From Symbiodinium natans (lineage: Eukaryota; Sar; Dinophyceae; Suessiales; Symbiodiniaceae): a DNA stretch of 64,000 nt. The DNA lies in NCBI GenBank assembly GCA_905221605.1, contig CAJNDS010002751.1, forward strand, positions 230,538 to 294,537. The letters run 5' to 3'. Position 1 is the first letter of the stretch. Every line of letters starts with the position of its first letter. The notes below the pieces were generated by a model, which was given only the letters and a program-made list of their open reading frames with translations, was not told where the DNA came from and searched no databases. Of the stretch, positions 15,456 to 28,615 are shown piece by piece. The position numbers and the translations under genes were made by a program.

Positions 15456-18400
15456 ATGTCTAGCTCAAGGGGGGGGTCTCTAACCCAGGGCCCCCCCCCT
15501 AAGGCTCCTAAGCTTTCCTAAGGCTCCCTAGGTACCTACCCCCCACTAGGGAATGAGGGGAGAACATAACCTATGGAATCCCTGAACGGGTATGTATGGG
15601 CACGTATAGGGTACCCAATTCCCGCGATGTATGTACGCTTGTATATATATATATATATAGGAGACGCGGCCAAAATTACCGCATCCGTATTTTAGTAGAC
15701 ACTGTCAATGAACCCGACAATCCGAGCAATGGTCCTGATGTGCTGTTTTGGTTGTCGGGATCAGACATGGGTTTGGGGTCGCCTGGGCAGGTGACTGCTA
15801 GAAGACGTAGGGGCGAAACTGGCGAAACTCACCAGGGCAAGAGTGGCGGAGATCTGTAAACAGCATCAACCACAGTGGGGGAGGTCTGTAGCAGGGAAGG
15901 AGAGGACTTAGGTATCTTAGGTGCCCTTGGAGAGTCCCTCGAAGGGAATATATAGGGGGACATCGGGTGGCTCATTCGCCTACATGTACCCTCTAACCCC
16001 AACAAACTCCTGGAGAGCAAGAATGCGAGGCTCCCAAGGGCCGCGTAAGTCGGGCGCCGACGCTGCAGACTTCGAAAGAATAATGCAGTAGTAGAAAACA
16101 TGTAATTATGTACTATATGACTACAAAATCCAATTTATTGTTAATATCATGATCGAAAACAGCATTATTCTAATAAGAGAACCATGCGATATTTCAGTTT
16201 CACAATAGTTGATTTGTTTTTTTGTAACATATCCGAATATGAGAATAACAGAATACTCAGGGCTGAACGTCTCGGTCAGAAGAGAGGCTTCCCCACTTGT
16301 GACTCTACTTATAACCATTTCAGGGGCTTATAAGGGGGTTATAAGTACAGTTATAACTGTTTCATAAACCCTAAACCCTAATCCCCAAACCCCAAACCCT
16401 AAACCCTAAACCCAAGCCCTAAACCCTAAACCCTAAACCTCCAAGCAGAAGAGAGGATTCCTGGACTCGTACTTCGAGCTGAAGGAAGTGGATGCCGCGC
16501 CCAACCGCTTCAACTTGTTAAAGGTTCGGACGCCTGGGAGACGGCTTAGGGTTTAGGGCTTAGGGTTTAGGGTTTCGGGTTTAGGGTTTAGGGTTTAGGG
16601 TTTAGGGTTTAGGGTTTAGGGTTTCGGGTTTAGGGTTTAGGGTTTAGGGTTTAGGGTTTAGGGTTTAGGGTTGAGGGAGACCCAGGGACTCCAATACCCC
16701 CTTATTAAGGAATAGTCCCTAGATGATAGTAGGGCCCCTTATATGGTTTGAGGAATATTCCTTAAGATTTCGGGGGTCTTGGAGTCTCTGGGAACCCAGA
16801 CCCCCTGGGAAGATCCAAGAAGTAGAACCCCCAAATAGTACCCTATACTAGGGTTTAGGGGTTTAGGGTTTAGGGTTTAGGGTTTACTATGATCTACTTT
16901 TGGTATTCATAGGGGGTCTGGGAAGCTTGCATTACGTTTAGGACCTCGCAATTCTTCTTCTTCTTTGGGAGCTGGAGTTCCGTTGATTCTAGGAGACCGA
17001 CAAAACCCACCCCAAAACGCAAGAACTCACTTTCAAAGCGCCTTTCGGGGGCCCTGGGCTTCAAACCATCAACCCCTAAGCATCAAATCCTACACACCAG
17101 AGAAAGGCGCAGAGACCCGTAAGCCCGAAACCTTGAAATGCCAGAAGGCGCAGCCCCAGGCCGCAGCGGAAATTTGAGTAGGTATGTCTGCCCTATGACC
17201 CCCATTCAAGGGACTAAAGGAGCGGTCTTTTCTAGGGGTCGTATGTGGGTCATGTAGGGCACCTTAACCCATCATCCCCAAAAGGCGTATGAGGTTTCGG
17301 ACGCCCAAGGGCTTAGGGGCTCGTCCAGTCCTAAGGCTATGGATGCTAAATCGGCCATACCTGGGACTCTCTTGAGCTACAGTTTGATGGGTAGTTATAC
17401 CTACTATACATACTAATTCAGGGTTACTACCAGTAGCTACGAAACTGTAGGTAAATAGAGCCCCAGGTAGGCTTCATGCCCCCTAAACCCTAAACCCTGG
17501 GCTCGGGGTTCGGGATTTCGGGTTTAGGTTTTAGGGTTTAGGGTTCAGGGTTTAGGCCAAAGGGTTAAACGGTTGTGGGTGAGATTTCTCTGTGTCAGCA
17601 GCAGCCGATCACAGCCAAAACGGGGTAGCTGGACACTCCACTTGCTGCCATGGGCTACGGCGATGGTAAGGGAGCCGGGGCCGCCATTTGATATGTTAGG
17701 GTTTAGGGTTTCGGGTTTCGGGTTTAGGGTTTAGGGTTAACTTGTCGTTGCAGAAGCTTGTGGAGTTGAACCCGAACAACAGAAACCGAACATGACAACG
17801 CACAAAACTACTTATATCCTAACCTCTTAGCACCAGAAGCCCTAAGCCCATCACGCAAAAAGACAAACCCGAACCTAAACCCCAAACCTAAAAACCGAAA
17901 ACCCTAAAGCCTAAACTCAAACCCAAGGAAAGGGGGGTCCCCCCATGTGGTACGGGCTCAACCCCTGGATGATGATGATGATGAAGGGCAAGGCAGGAGA
18001 GATGGGCGGTTTGGGGTTTAGGGTTTAGGGTTTAGGGTTTGGGGTCTAGGGTTTAGGGTGTTCATGTCCACTTCCCGAGATTAAAAGATCTGAGGGTCTA
18101 CAAGGCCAACCCGGAGGGGTGGGGTTTGGGGTTTAGGGTTTAGGGTTTAGGGTTTAGGGTTTAGGGTTATAGGGTTTAGGCTTTAGGGTTTGGGGTTTAG
18201 GGTTTAGGGTTTAGGGTTTAGGGTTTAGGGTTTAGGGTTTAGGGTTTAGGCCGACTGCCCAAGCCCGGATGCAAAAGGGTCTAGGGTTTAGGGTTTCAGT
18301 TTGTAAGCAGCTGCTTTTTCTGGCATTCCCCACCCAGCCCAGATGGAAAAAAGGGTTTCAGTTTGTGCTGAGACCCCGAAAGAGACCGTTGAGTGCTACG

Positions 18401-20971
18401 ACATTGTTCCCAGGACGCCCGCTTCAGGAAAGGGCACCCTTTTGAAGGGCCGGGGGGCAACCTACATTCAAGAGGTAAAGCCATAGAGCTGGAGGTTTCG
18501 GGGCGCCTATACAGTCAAGCTTGGAACGTGTAATCTATTCCCTTATGGCCCCTTCCTAACTTCAGGCTCCTACAGTAGCGTTCCGGGTTTCCACACTAAA
18601 TTGGAACCAAGCTCTGTCTCTGTTTGGAAATGTGGGGCTGCTCCATCTTCTCTAACCCCTCCCTCCCTCCCTTCCCCCTGGTTCAATATCTGCGGCTCTA
18701 GGGTCTAGGGTCTAGGGTTTAGGGTTTAGGGTTTAGGGTTTAGGGTTTAGGGTTTAGGGCTTCACATCTGCATGAGCCTCAGACCCCGAAGCCCCAAAGC
18801 TGGCCGCGCCAGGGAAAGGGCAAGGGTGGCCTCCGGAGCTTTGACCAGAAGCTGCCTGCTGGCTGCTTAAGAATGGTTTAGGGTTTAGGGTTTAGGGAGG
18901 GTTCGGGGTTTGACAGTTATTTAGTTAGAGTATTTGAGGTTTAGAGGTTGGGGATCCAGCGAGCGCAGCGGCTAGGTTTAGGGCTTCGGCTGAGGTATTT
19001 CAGGCCCAGCTGAGGAGAGTCCTATGGAAACCCCGGCGCGGGTCACAGTACGACCACTCACTCTGAGAGGAGATTCAAGACGCTACCTGAACCCTACGAG
19101 GAGATTCAAGAAGCTACGCTTACATCCCTTTTTGGATCCCTATTTTACTACGGCACCTAGTATTTAGGGGCTATGGCGCCGGTTTTTCTGGTTGAACCGC
19201 CCAAAGGCAAGATCCGATACGAAGTTCCTTTAGGGTTTATGGTTTAGGGTTTGGGGTTTAGGGTTTAGGGTTCTTAAGGGAGTTAGGTTCATGGGGCTAG
19301 GTACTGAGGGAACCTTAGGGAAGCTTAGGGGGCCTTTGGGAGTAGTAGGGAGAATGAGGGAACCGGGGTTACATATCGCCCTTGAACCACCCTCCCTTAA
19401 CATTCCTATAGCCAAAGGTACGCGAGTCAGTACTCCCAGCCCACACTCAACGCCAGAAGTAACCCTAAACCCTAAACCCTGTACCTATGAGATGGGGCCC
19501 TACAACTCAGGAAAGTTTGGATCGGAGGCCTACCAGCTGACAATTGCAGCATCGACCTGAGTCTGTGCTGCACTGAAGCACGAAGCATCGAGATGAAACG
19601 ACGAGGGCATGCACTCTTTAATTCTGGACTATACCTTAATTCGTTTTGATGTCCACATGATAGCTTGAGGTACATTCCGCAATTGAGGGGTGTTGGGCAC
19701 TTCAATCTAGTGCTAGGTTAAGGGTCTGACGGTTTTCCTTCTTACGTTCATGGTTTAGAGTTTAGGGAATGAAGGGTGAGGCCCCCATACAGTAAGAGTG
19801 GCTTACTGGTCTTGGGGGGCAATCACATCTGGAGAGTGGCAAGGCTGCATGAAGGCTTTGCGTTCTGTTAAGCTGCTGTTTCGACCCTAAACCCTAAACC
19901 CTAAACCCCAAACCTATGCAGGTGGCAAAAGAACCCTAAAGCCCATGCAAACTCCAAGAACCGATATCCTCAGCTCTTTCTAAAGCTAGTCCTGCGCACC
20001 CTGGCCAAGGAACAAGAGGCTCAAAGAGCACATGTCCTCAGCCGGCGGGAACTGCCTCTACGCCGAGGCATTCCTCCGGCTTTCGAGCCCTAAATCCTAA
20101 ACCCTGAACCAAAAGCGAGAAAAGCCAAACCGACACCCTAAACCCTAAGCCCTTGTAAACTCATAGGAGGCCACCCCCCCATTCGGCCGGCAGGAGGTTC
20201 CTTTTTTGTATTCCTAGGGGGCCTAGTGGGCGTTCTACGACCCGCCATGAGAACCTAACCCGCCTAAACCCTAAACCTGAAACCCGAAACCAAAAAAACC
20301 CTGCCCACACGAAAAGCCTGTCAGCAAAAGCCGGATAGTAAGCTGATCATGTCAGCCTCCGCAGGTGGGAAAAAGCGGAAATGCTGGGGCGGCTTTCAAG
20401 ACACAGGAGGAGACTGTTTAGGGTTATGGGGGGTTATGGGGTTATGGGGGCAGGGTTTAGGGAGGAGAGAACGCTTGGGATGGTTGAGTCTGGTTCGTTG
20501 GCAGGGGGAGGCAGTTGGGGTCTGGGTTCAGGATGGGAGCGGGTTCGGGTAGGAGCTTCGATAAAGCTCCTGGTAGGGGGGGGAGCTTGTTGGGGTTGGA
20601 TTGAGGGTTTAGGGTGTAGGGTGTAGGGTTTAGGGTTTAGGGTTTAGGGTTTAGGGTTTAGGGTTGAAGGTTCAGGATTGACAGTTTCGGGGCTGCCATG
20701 TTCTCGATCGGCCATTCATCCTTTCGGGGGGTCTAGATGGCCTGGGGCTTCCACACGGCATCCCCCAAACATGCACATTCTCTAAGTATGCCCATGGGCG
20801 CGTGCTTCGTCGACCTCCACTCCCGAAACTCAGAGCCAGGACTCCAAAAGGGACCGTAAATCAGAGAGCTACCGCAGCCATTGGGGGGATTCTTCAGAAA
20901 GCCAGCCTGTTTTGGACCCTAAACCCTAAACCCTATAACCCTAAACCCTAAACCCATATGCGCAGCGGTAG
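15456..20971. other. host intergenic or intronic DNA with many TTTAGGG tracts; no complete gene found
   Basis: Dominated by TTTAGGG/CCCTAAA tracts (for example 16548-16672, 18127-18249, 20603-20665) separated by unique, GC-rich stretches. One possible exon is 16441-16527, ending in AAG|GTTC, with reading KRGFLDSYFELKEVDAAPNR. 16098-16255 is an unusual AT-rich islet. 16678-16805 and 17359-17469 are copies of inverted-repeat elements described below. A short TA microsatellite lies near 15642. Other open frames here are short and not convincing. Confidence 0.5.
16678..16805. mobile_element. inverted-repeat element, family I
   Basis: Begins with GACTCCAATACCCC and ends with TTGGAGTCTCTGGGA, giving inverted ends around an AT-rich core with GGAATATTCC. 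A second copy lies at 62034-62160 with the same ends and core. Confidence 0.6.
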
Positions 20972-21049
20972 GAAGCGGTTGCGGCCATCAACGCGTTGAA
21001 CGGCTCAGTGTTTGAAGGTATCCAGCTGCACGCCCTTCGGCTTCGTTAG
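20972..21049 (+). CDS. RRM-type exon (C-terminal half of an RNA recognition motif)
   Basis: After an AG at 20970-20971 the frame reads EAVAAINALNGSVFEGIQLH and a few more residues to a TAG at 21047-21049. The pattern AI-ALNG-F-G is the last helix and strand of an RRM. The upstream half of the domain should be in an earlier exon, beyond the telomere-type tract at 20917-20955. I could not place it. Only a fragment of a gene is supported. Confidence 0.5.
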   Translation, partial: EAVAAINALNGSVFEGIQLHALRLR

Positions 21050-23535
21050 GACGTGTCGGAGATTTCTGGAGTAGTTGGGTAGGGGCCTACCCTAAACCCT
21101 AAACCCTAAACCCTAAACCCTGAACCCTAGGGTTGAGGAGTTTGGGAGTGCAGGGTGTCGGGCTTCGAACTTGGGAGTTTGGAGGGGGTGTAGAGTGTAC
21201 CGTACCCACGGCACCTTGTCGGGAGACTCTACAGGCTGGTGTCTCCCACAGCAGGCTGCGAAACTGGGTTTAGGGTTTAGGGTTTAGGGTTTAGGGTTTA
21301 GGGTTTAGGGTTTAGGGTTTAGGGTTTGCATTTTCCGGCTTGGCTAGCTCTGCTTTTTTTGTGGACTGTGAGCTGTGTTTGGGCGGTCTTGGGGTGGGCA
21401 CCTCTGCACTGGGCTCGCCCACCCAGACCCTAAACCCCAAGAACCCAAACCCTAAACCCTAATTAGACCGTAAGCCCTCAACCCTAAGCCCTAAACCCTC
21501 AACCCTAAACCCGAAGCCTCAAACCCTAAACCCTAAACCCTAAACCCTGGAGGTCGACGAGTGGACCCGCAAAGAGCCGACTCCGCCCCCGGGCGTCTAA
21601 GGGCTCCCTGGCAAGTTTCGAGTTTAGGGGTTTGGGGATTAGGGTTTGGGGATTAGGGTTTGGGGTTTAGGATTTAGGGTTTAGGGTCTAGGGTTTAGGG
21701 GTTTAGGGGGGTTTAGGTGTTTGGGGTTTAGGGTTTAGGGTTTAGGGGTTTGGGGTTTAGGGTTAGGGGCTTAGGGTTTAGGGTTTAGGGTTTAGTGTTT
21801 AGGGTTTTGGGGTTTTGGGTTTGGGGATTAGGGTTTAGGGTTTCGGGTGACAGGAGAGGAGCTTGGGTTGAAAAGGGTTTAGGGTTTCGTTTGAAGGTTG
21901 CCTAAGATCCCTAGAAGGGGTTTCAGAATATGAGCCAAAGAGAAGCAGGTTCGGGGTTCTTATAGTCTAGGCTTCCACGAGTTAAGATCCCTATAAAGCC
22001 GTTTTTTCAATATGAACCGAAGCAAAGTAGGTTCGGGGTTCTTAGGGTGAGGTCTAGGCTTCCACTGTGCTTGGTTGATGTGTGTTCTGGAACGGGAGTG
22101 CTTTCTGAGTGTAGTCTACTAGTGTGGGAGAACCCTAAACCCTAAACCCTAAACCCTAAACCCTAAACCCTAAACCCTAAACCCTGTATAGTCTGCTAGT
22201 GTGGGAGCTGAGGGTTCTCTTCCCGGGTATCCCATTTCATCTATGCGGTGAGGGGTCGGTTGGTGTCAGATAAAGGCACACTGCGGGGCCCCACGAATTT
22301 GCATGTCTGCTTTGTGGGGCACGCAGACACCATTTGAGGTGTGGCCTTTGCAGCAGGTTTTTTGACCTTTCTGTAGGGGTTTAGGGCTTAGGGCGGTGGG
22401 ATCCTCCTTGCAAAGAACATCGGGTGCAACCGTGGGGCCGGCATGAACATCACAACACGTCCAGGTACGCGTCAAACGCTGGGGCCCCAAGCACTGTGTT
22501 TTTCTGTCACATAAGGTCCCTTTGAGAACTGTTGGGAACAAGTATCTCTTCTGTGGGACAACAGTGACAACAGATTTGGGAGTTGCTAAATTGCTTAAAG
22601 GCCCTAAAGGCCCTAAAGGCCCTAAAGGCCCTAAAGGCCCTAAAGGCCCTAAACCCTAAACCAGCCATTTTTAAACCTAATCGTGGCATCGAGTGCAGGC
22701 CAAAGGTTGAAATCCTCATGGCGAGGATGGGACAGACAGGCTGGCCCCCCTAAACTCTGAGCCCTAAACCCTAAACCCTAAACCCTAAACCCTAAACCCT
22801 AAACCCTAAACCCTAAACCCTAAACCCTAAACCCTAAACCCCAAACCCCAAACCCCAAACCCTAGCATGCAAAGTGGATATTCTGAACCTTGCACCCTAC
22901 CGCCACCAAGCCTGCGATCAGCCCAGACAAGCCTTCTGAGCACTTTCTTGGCCCTACGAAAGGGTTTAGGGTTTAGGGTTTAGGGTTTAGGGTTTAGGGT
23001 TTAGGGTTCAGGGTTTGGGGTTTAGGGTTTAGAGTTTAGGGTATAGGATCAACTCTGCCATAGTTTAGGGTGTAGGGTTTAGGGGTCAGCACCTAAAAAT
23101 GCAGGTGCCCCTGCCCCAACTCCGGGACGAGCATCTGAGACGCTGACTCTGGAGGTCCACAAGGGTTCACACTGTGCAGGGTTTAGGGTTTAGGGTTTAG
23201 GGTGTAAAAAAGGGTTTCAGGCTCAGAATAGAGGATCAGATTCTTAAGGTACCCCTAATTTCGGAAACACGCACATCTTGGTAGCGCAGTGATGCCCTTC
23301 TGCCCTTTCTGACCATCAATGGTTCCCTTATAAAGCGGCCAACCCCCCAAAAAAGCGTACCAGGATTTAGGGTTTAGGGTTTAGGGCTTAGGGTTTATGG
23401 TTGCTGGGATTAGACATACTACGGGGTCCTACCCCTCAGCTCTTCTTACCATTTTGTTAGCGCATTCTTTTATGCATGGGAAAAATGGTAGCAGCCCGTG
23501 GGCAGCGATTTTCCAGCCTTTAAGCCCCCCTCTCA

Positions 23536-23571
<36 letters not shown>

Positions 23572-26500
23572 ATATCTGTTTAGGGTTTAGGGTTCGGGGT
23601 TTAGGGTTTAGGGTATCTCGCTTCCCACTTCTGACATAAGCTCTTCAGAAACAAACTACTCAGACAAGGGATTGGGTGCTTCCTACTTGCCTCGACTCTT
23701 TCAAGCTTCAGGGTCTGGGAGTTTCAACGTAACCCAACCACTAGAAAAAAAACAAAAAAAAAACAACCCTCCTAGTCCTACCTTGAACCCCGAAAACCTT
23801 GAGTTTTTCGGGTTCTGCAACATTTTTTGTATGGGGGGGGGTCTCAGGTAACCTGAACCCCAAACCCCAAACCCGAAACTCTATTCACTAAACCCCAAAC
23901 GTCCGCATCAATCCTAAACCACAGGAAGATAAATGACAATAAAATAAAAGCGAACCCTAACCCCGACCCTAAACCCCAAGCCCTAACCCCCGGAACCCTA
24001 AGCGCCAAACCATAAATCCTAAACTCCAAACCCTGAATCCTAAACCCCAATGCCTACACCCGAAGTTGTCCCTATCAAGCCTGGGGTAGCTGGACCTCTG
24101 CTGCGAACAGACCCCCGGATCAGGGCCGAGGCGTGCGAAGTCTCTTGGTTTAGGGCTTAGGGTTTAGGGTTAGGGTTTAGGCTTTCGGGTTTAGGCTTTA
24201 GGCTTTGGGGTTTGGGGTTTGGGGTTTAGGGTTTAGGGTTTGGGGTTTAGGGTTTAGTGTTTCGGGTGGGGGGAAGTGATGCGAAAGGCTCATGAATTTC
24301 CCGAAGCCGCTGGCCCTGATTCTGCCTGTAGTTGGATGTAGTCATGTGGGCCTTTCCCAAAATAGGGTTAAGGGTTGCTAGGTTTATGTATGTGTGTTAA
24401 GTTCGTTGTTTTTTTGTTTGTGTGTGTGTTTTTTTGGTTGCCGGGGGGTTGCGACCCCCTAGTAGTCCCCCCCAAAATAGTACAGTCCTCATTGTAGGCA
24501 CCTCACTAAACCCTACACGTTTTGTGTGCCTGTGGGAGTCGAAGTCCCTATTTTGGGAAATGCCCATGTCATGTATCAGCTCACTTCGGGCACCCTGTGC
24601 CCGGACCCCACATCACTTTCTCGATTTAAATGGCTGACGCCGCAGCGCCAAAAATGTGAGTTCGCGTTTCGGGTTTATAGGCCTTTGGCGGACTGGAAGC
24701 TTGGTTGAAATGGGCTTAGGGTTTAGGGCTCGGGGTTTAGGGTTTAGGGGTAGGCTGTTCACCCCCCCACCCCTCGGCAACTTGTAGTTCCTAAAGCTAA
24801 GGAACGTATGGGTGAGGGTACGTAAGTCCCTCATTCCCTGCCAACAACCAGCAAATTCTAGGATTTCCATGTCAGCTTAAGGTAGATTCCTTAATTCAGG
24901 ATTTGGGCTCTCTGGTTTTTGTCTTGGGCAACTACGATGAATTTCTGATTGCTTACAAGCCACAAAAATTCTCCCCCCCCCTCCCACCCCCATCAACAAA
25001 AAGAAATCACGAATGGGGGTGGATGTAGGGGCCTCTTCTTGTCCGCCCGATCCGGTTCTTGGGGCTCTTTTCTAGCTTCTGCCATGTACGAGCTCTTTTC
25101 TAGCATCTGCCACGTACGAGGTCACCAAGACTTTCTGGCACATCTCCGTGAACTTCAAGAGGCACTTGGGAGGGTTTGCAGACCTGCTTTTCGCACCTTG
25201 CAGCTCCCCCTTTTACCCAAGCGGAATCGGTTTAGGGTTTAGGGTTTAGAGTTTCGGGTTTAGAGTTTAGGGTTTAGGGTTTAGGGTTCATGGTTCAATG
25301 GGTTTAGGGTTCATGGTTCAATGTTAGTCAGGCTTAGTCACGATGACATGTTACGAGACGATCACCCGTCAGCATGTTGGAGGCGTGACCTGTTGATGGG
25401 CTCGCGAGAGTCGCTAGAGTCTGGGGGCCCAGTCAGTAGTAGTACCGGCAGCCCCGTGCCTGGGCAGTTTCTGGGCCCGGATGACAAAGCAAGGGTTCAG
25501 GGTTATCCCTTTCGGGCTTTGTGTGTTCCTGCGCACTTCACCTGAACCCTAAACCCCTAAACCCCAAACAGGACCTGGCGGATTCATTCTATTGCAAATG
25601 GACCAGGGCAATCCGGAATACTACTCCACAACCTGGAAGCCTTCTTAACATTTCTTCACCACCATGCCTTGCGACAACGGTCTGGGAGCACTGGGATCTA
25701 AGGGTTAGGGTTTAGGGCTTAGGGTTTAGGGTTTAGGGTTCAGGGTTCCGGATTTCAGGTCAGGGTATGCCGAACTCTTGAAAGAAGGCAGACCCCCCTT
25801 TCTAGCGTGCTGTGGGGCCTGGGGGTGTGATGTGGAGTTCTCCGACGTGCAGGAATCGCGTCAGGGAAACCCGAAAGCGCTTGGCAGACTCGGCCTCAGT
25901 GATCCCAGCAGCAGGTTAGGGTTGAGGTTAGGGTTTATAGTTTAGGGTTTAGGGTTTATAGGGTTGCAGCAGGATAGGCTGTTGACACCTCCAACCCATA
26001 CAATCAAGGGACTAAAGGAGGGACCCTTATAGGGACCTTTTAGGGGTTGTTTGGGGGTTATTTAGGGGCTTCTTAGGTTTACAAGGAATCTATGAGGTAT
26101 GTATAGGGGTTATACAGGGGAATAAGATTAAGGGTCCCTTCTAGGGGGTCCCTCCTTCTACCCCTTGCTGCAAAGAAGCCTTTCGCCTGCTCAGAAAAGC
26201 CTTTTTCGCTTGCTTATTGGGTTTAGGGTTTAGGGTTTAGGGTTTAGGGTTTAGGGTTTAGGGAATCAGAAACGAGTTCCAGTTGCAAAAGGCGTACCCT
26301 AAACCGCCTCTTCAGCCGCATTGGGGAGCCCCCTGGTCTAATGCGCTGGTGGTTCAACCCAACATTGCGAAGCTCGGCTGCAAACCCTCCGAACTCCGAA
26401 CCCCAAACCCCAAGCCGAAGGCCAAACCCTAGACCCTTAAGCCCTAAAGCATGTGCCTCGCCTGGCTTGTCCGAGTGTAAGCGATGAAACCCCAAACCCG

Positions 26501-27483
26501 AAACCCGAAACCCTAAACCCTAAACCCTAAACCCCAAACCCCAAACCCCAAACCCCAAACCCTAAACCCTAACCCCGAAACCAACCAGCCCACTTATGAC
26601 TTTCCGGGACCCCTTCTTAACCTCAGGCCGCGGCCCAGGCAGAGCGCGCACGCCTCCTGGGCGAGGGCCTTCTCTTAGAGGTGCCATAGGGAATGAGAGG
26701 TTTAGGGGTTTAGGGGTTTAGGGTTCAGGACTCTCGCCCTGCAGTCATAGGCACTGTGGTGTGGCGGGCTGGGCAGAAAGGGCAGCAGTCGAGTCCCTTG
26801 TGAAAAAGGGTTAATATTTTACATCTTAGATTTTAGGGTTTGGTTTGGGGCTTGAGCTGAGGATTTATAGTCTTCAGGGTTTGGCTGATAGGGGTTCCTA
26901 GACGAATCTCAACCTTTGTGGGGTGGACTCGCGTGCTGAGGAGTTGGGGGGTTGGGATATCGGGGTGTGGTGAGGGTGTGCGTGTCGCGATGTAGAGGCT
27001 TAAGATCCTATGGGTTTAAGATTTAGGGTTTGGGGTTCAGGGCTTAGGGTGTAGGGGGGCGATAGGGCTTGGAGATGCACATCTAGTTTCAGTCGGTGCT
27101 TACAAGGAGGGGCCCCCGAGTTATAAGTAGAGCTAGAAGGACCCTAAATTGGGGTTATAAGGATCCGAAATTCGGTTCGAAGTCCCTTAACTACAGTGAG
27201 CATAGTAAGGGGAACCCTAGAGGATGGCACGGCAGAGATTTAGGGTTTAGGGTTTAGGGTTTAGGGTTTAGGGTTTAGGGTTTAGGGTTTAGGGTTTAGG
27301 GTTTAGGGTTGCATCCTTGACCTTTGCGCCTTAAGGTCCCTGGCCAACAGCGCCCTAGGTTGGCACAGTTCGGTCTGAATTTTCCTACTCAGAAGTACGA
27401 GTCGGTTGTATAAGGGTTTAGGGTTTAGGGTTTAGGGCTTAGGGTTTCAAGGAGTCTCTGATATCCCTAGGCCCCAAGCTTTC
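21050..27483. other. repeat-rich host DNA with scattered exon-like pieces
   Basis: Contains long arrays (21266-21327, 22127-22185, 22757-22863, 22969-23042), a 9-bp variant array with unit AAAGGCCCT at about 22597-22652, a TA microsatellite near 23537-23571, and degenerate arrays at 21608-21846 and 24150-24270. Exon-like stretches with AG before them include one near 26614-26677 reading AAAQAERARLLGEGLLLE, and one near 25110-25200. 26008-26165 is a copy of the family D element. No complete gene can be built. Confidence 0.45.
26008..26165. mobile_element. inverted-repeat element, family D
   Basis: Starts GGGACTAAAGGAGGGACCC and ends GGGTCCCTCCTTCTACCCC. The same ends and core (AGGGACCTTTTAGGGGTTGT, AAGATTAAGGGTCCCTT) occur in the sulfatase introns at 34812-35021 and 37320-37506. 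Confidence 0.65.
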
Positions 27484-27577
27484 TGCGGAAAGTGTGCAGG
27501 ATCCCTCCTACTATCGCGATGAGGCGCGAAGGGCTCGGGCAGGGGCGAGCTTGGACCGAGGCGCAGTCCTTTCAGAG
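27484..27577 (+). CDS. exon-like segment of an unknown gene
   Basis: The frame AESVQDPSYYRDEARRARAG continuing to LSE is free of stops, GC-rich and coding-like, and is followed by a telomere-type array (27577-27675), as in the introns of the sulfatase. It may belong with the exon at 28393-28489 on the same strand. No domain recognised. Confidence 0.4.
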
Positions 27578-27858
27578 AACCCTAAACCCTAAACCCTAAA
27601 CCCTAAACCCTAAACCCTAAACCCTAAACCCTAAACCCTAAACCCTAAACTCTAAACCCTAAACCCTAAACCCTAACCGGCTTCCGCTTGGGTAAGCAAC
27701 GACATCCGAAGCAACAGCTATGCCCACGAGGGGCCCCTAAGGCCTAAGGCCTACCTTCCAACTTGGCCTCCACCATCTCAAGGCTGTGCTGCAACACAAT
27801 GTGAAGGTATACACACATGTATATACATATATATATATATCTATATCTATATCTACTC

Positions 27859-27968
27859 GGATGCCCAGTAGTACCCTTATTCCCTTTTTGGGGGGTTTAG
27901 GTTCCCTTTTCAACCCCTTTAAGCAAAAAAGGGCATCCTTTCTAAGCCTAGGTTACTGGGCAGCCTAG
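27859..27968. mobile_element. introner-like element, family B
   Basis: ATGCCCAGTAGTACCC at the left and GGTTACTGGGCA at the right are inverted ends. The body (TTATTCCCTTTTTGG, AAGCAAAAAAGGGCA) is closely matched by the copy at 47102-47213, about 19 kb away. It is flanked by TATATC microsatellite. Confidence 0.7.
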
Positions 27969-28289
27969 TCTATATCTATATCTATATCTATATCTATATC
28001 TATATCTTTAGGGTTTAGGGTTGAGGGTTACGTAATATGCATATGCATGCATGTTTTTTCGTACACAGGTAGACCTGTACACAATTACACATGCGCACAT
28101 TTGTACACGTGCACACATCGACACATCTACTATCTATGCGCCTGCGCGCCCACAGCATGCGAAAACCTCGAAACCAGGAAGTCGTGAACATGCCCTGAAC
28201 CCTTATTGAGTCCACCCCACACCCTAGGGTGCAGGGTTTAGGGTTTAGGGCCCCGCCCGCCCCCATGCCCCCTTCGAAGCCCTCATTCT

Positions 28290-28392
28290 TGGTGAGTGCA
28301 TATAAGGTTCCCTTGTATGATTGGTGAGTGTATATACTTGGTGTCCTTTTGGAGATACAAGAAAATATGAACCCTTCTTCATATGTACAAGG
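28290..28392 (+). mobile_element. introner-like element, family H
   Basis: Begins near GGTGAGTGCATATAAGGTTCC and ends ATGTACAAG before the exon at 28393. A second copy lies at 50114-50210 (GTGAGTGTATATCAGGTTCC...AAACCCTACTTC). The GTGAGT start would make a good splice donor. Confidence 0.55.
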
Positions 28393-28489
28393 CGGCAGAG
28401 ACGGACGGCGAGCTCAGTGATGAAGAGCTCGGCCCCCGCGTGAAGTGGCCTGCTCCAAGGCCGCCTGGGCCTCAGATTGTGATAGCTTG
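28393..28489 (+). CDS. exon between two introner-like elements, unknown gene
   Basis: Reads AAETDGELSDEELGPRVKWP and on to PGPQIVIAW without stops. It is bounded on the left by a family H element ending in AAG and on the right by a family A element starting TTGGTAGCCCC. Its boundaries fit those seen in the sulfatase gene. Function unknown. Confidence 0.5.
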
Positions 28490-28615
28490 GTAGCCCCAGT
28501 AGTACCCTTTTCCCTTTTTTGGGGTTCAAGGTTCCCTTATGAAGTAACCAAACCCAAAAACCCAAAAACCCTAAACCCTAAACCCTTATTATAATATGGT
28601 TGCTGTGCTACTAAG
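28486..28615 (+). mobile_element. introner-like element, family A
   Basis: Starts TTGGTAGCCCCAGTAGTACCC and ends GGTTGCTGTGCTACTAAG. It shares the body TTCAAGGTTCCCTTATGAAG with the family A copies at 32095, 35114 and 47222. Its right arm has diverged, and it carries a short CCCTAAA tract. Confidence 0.65.

Noticed and set aside
22507-22719. Repeated FRAFRAFRAF peptide frame
   Set aside because: Translation of the 9-bp AAAGGCCCT array.
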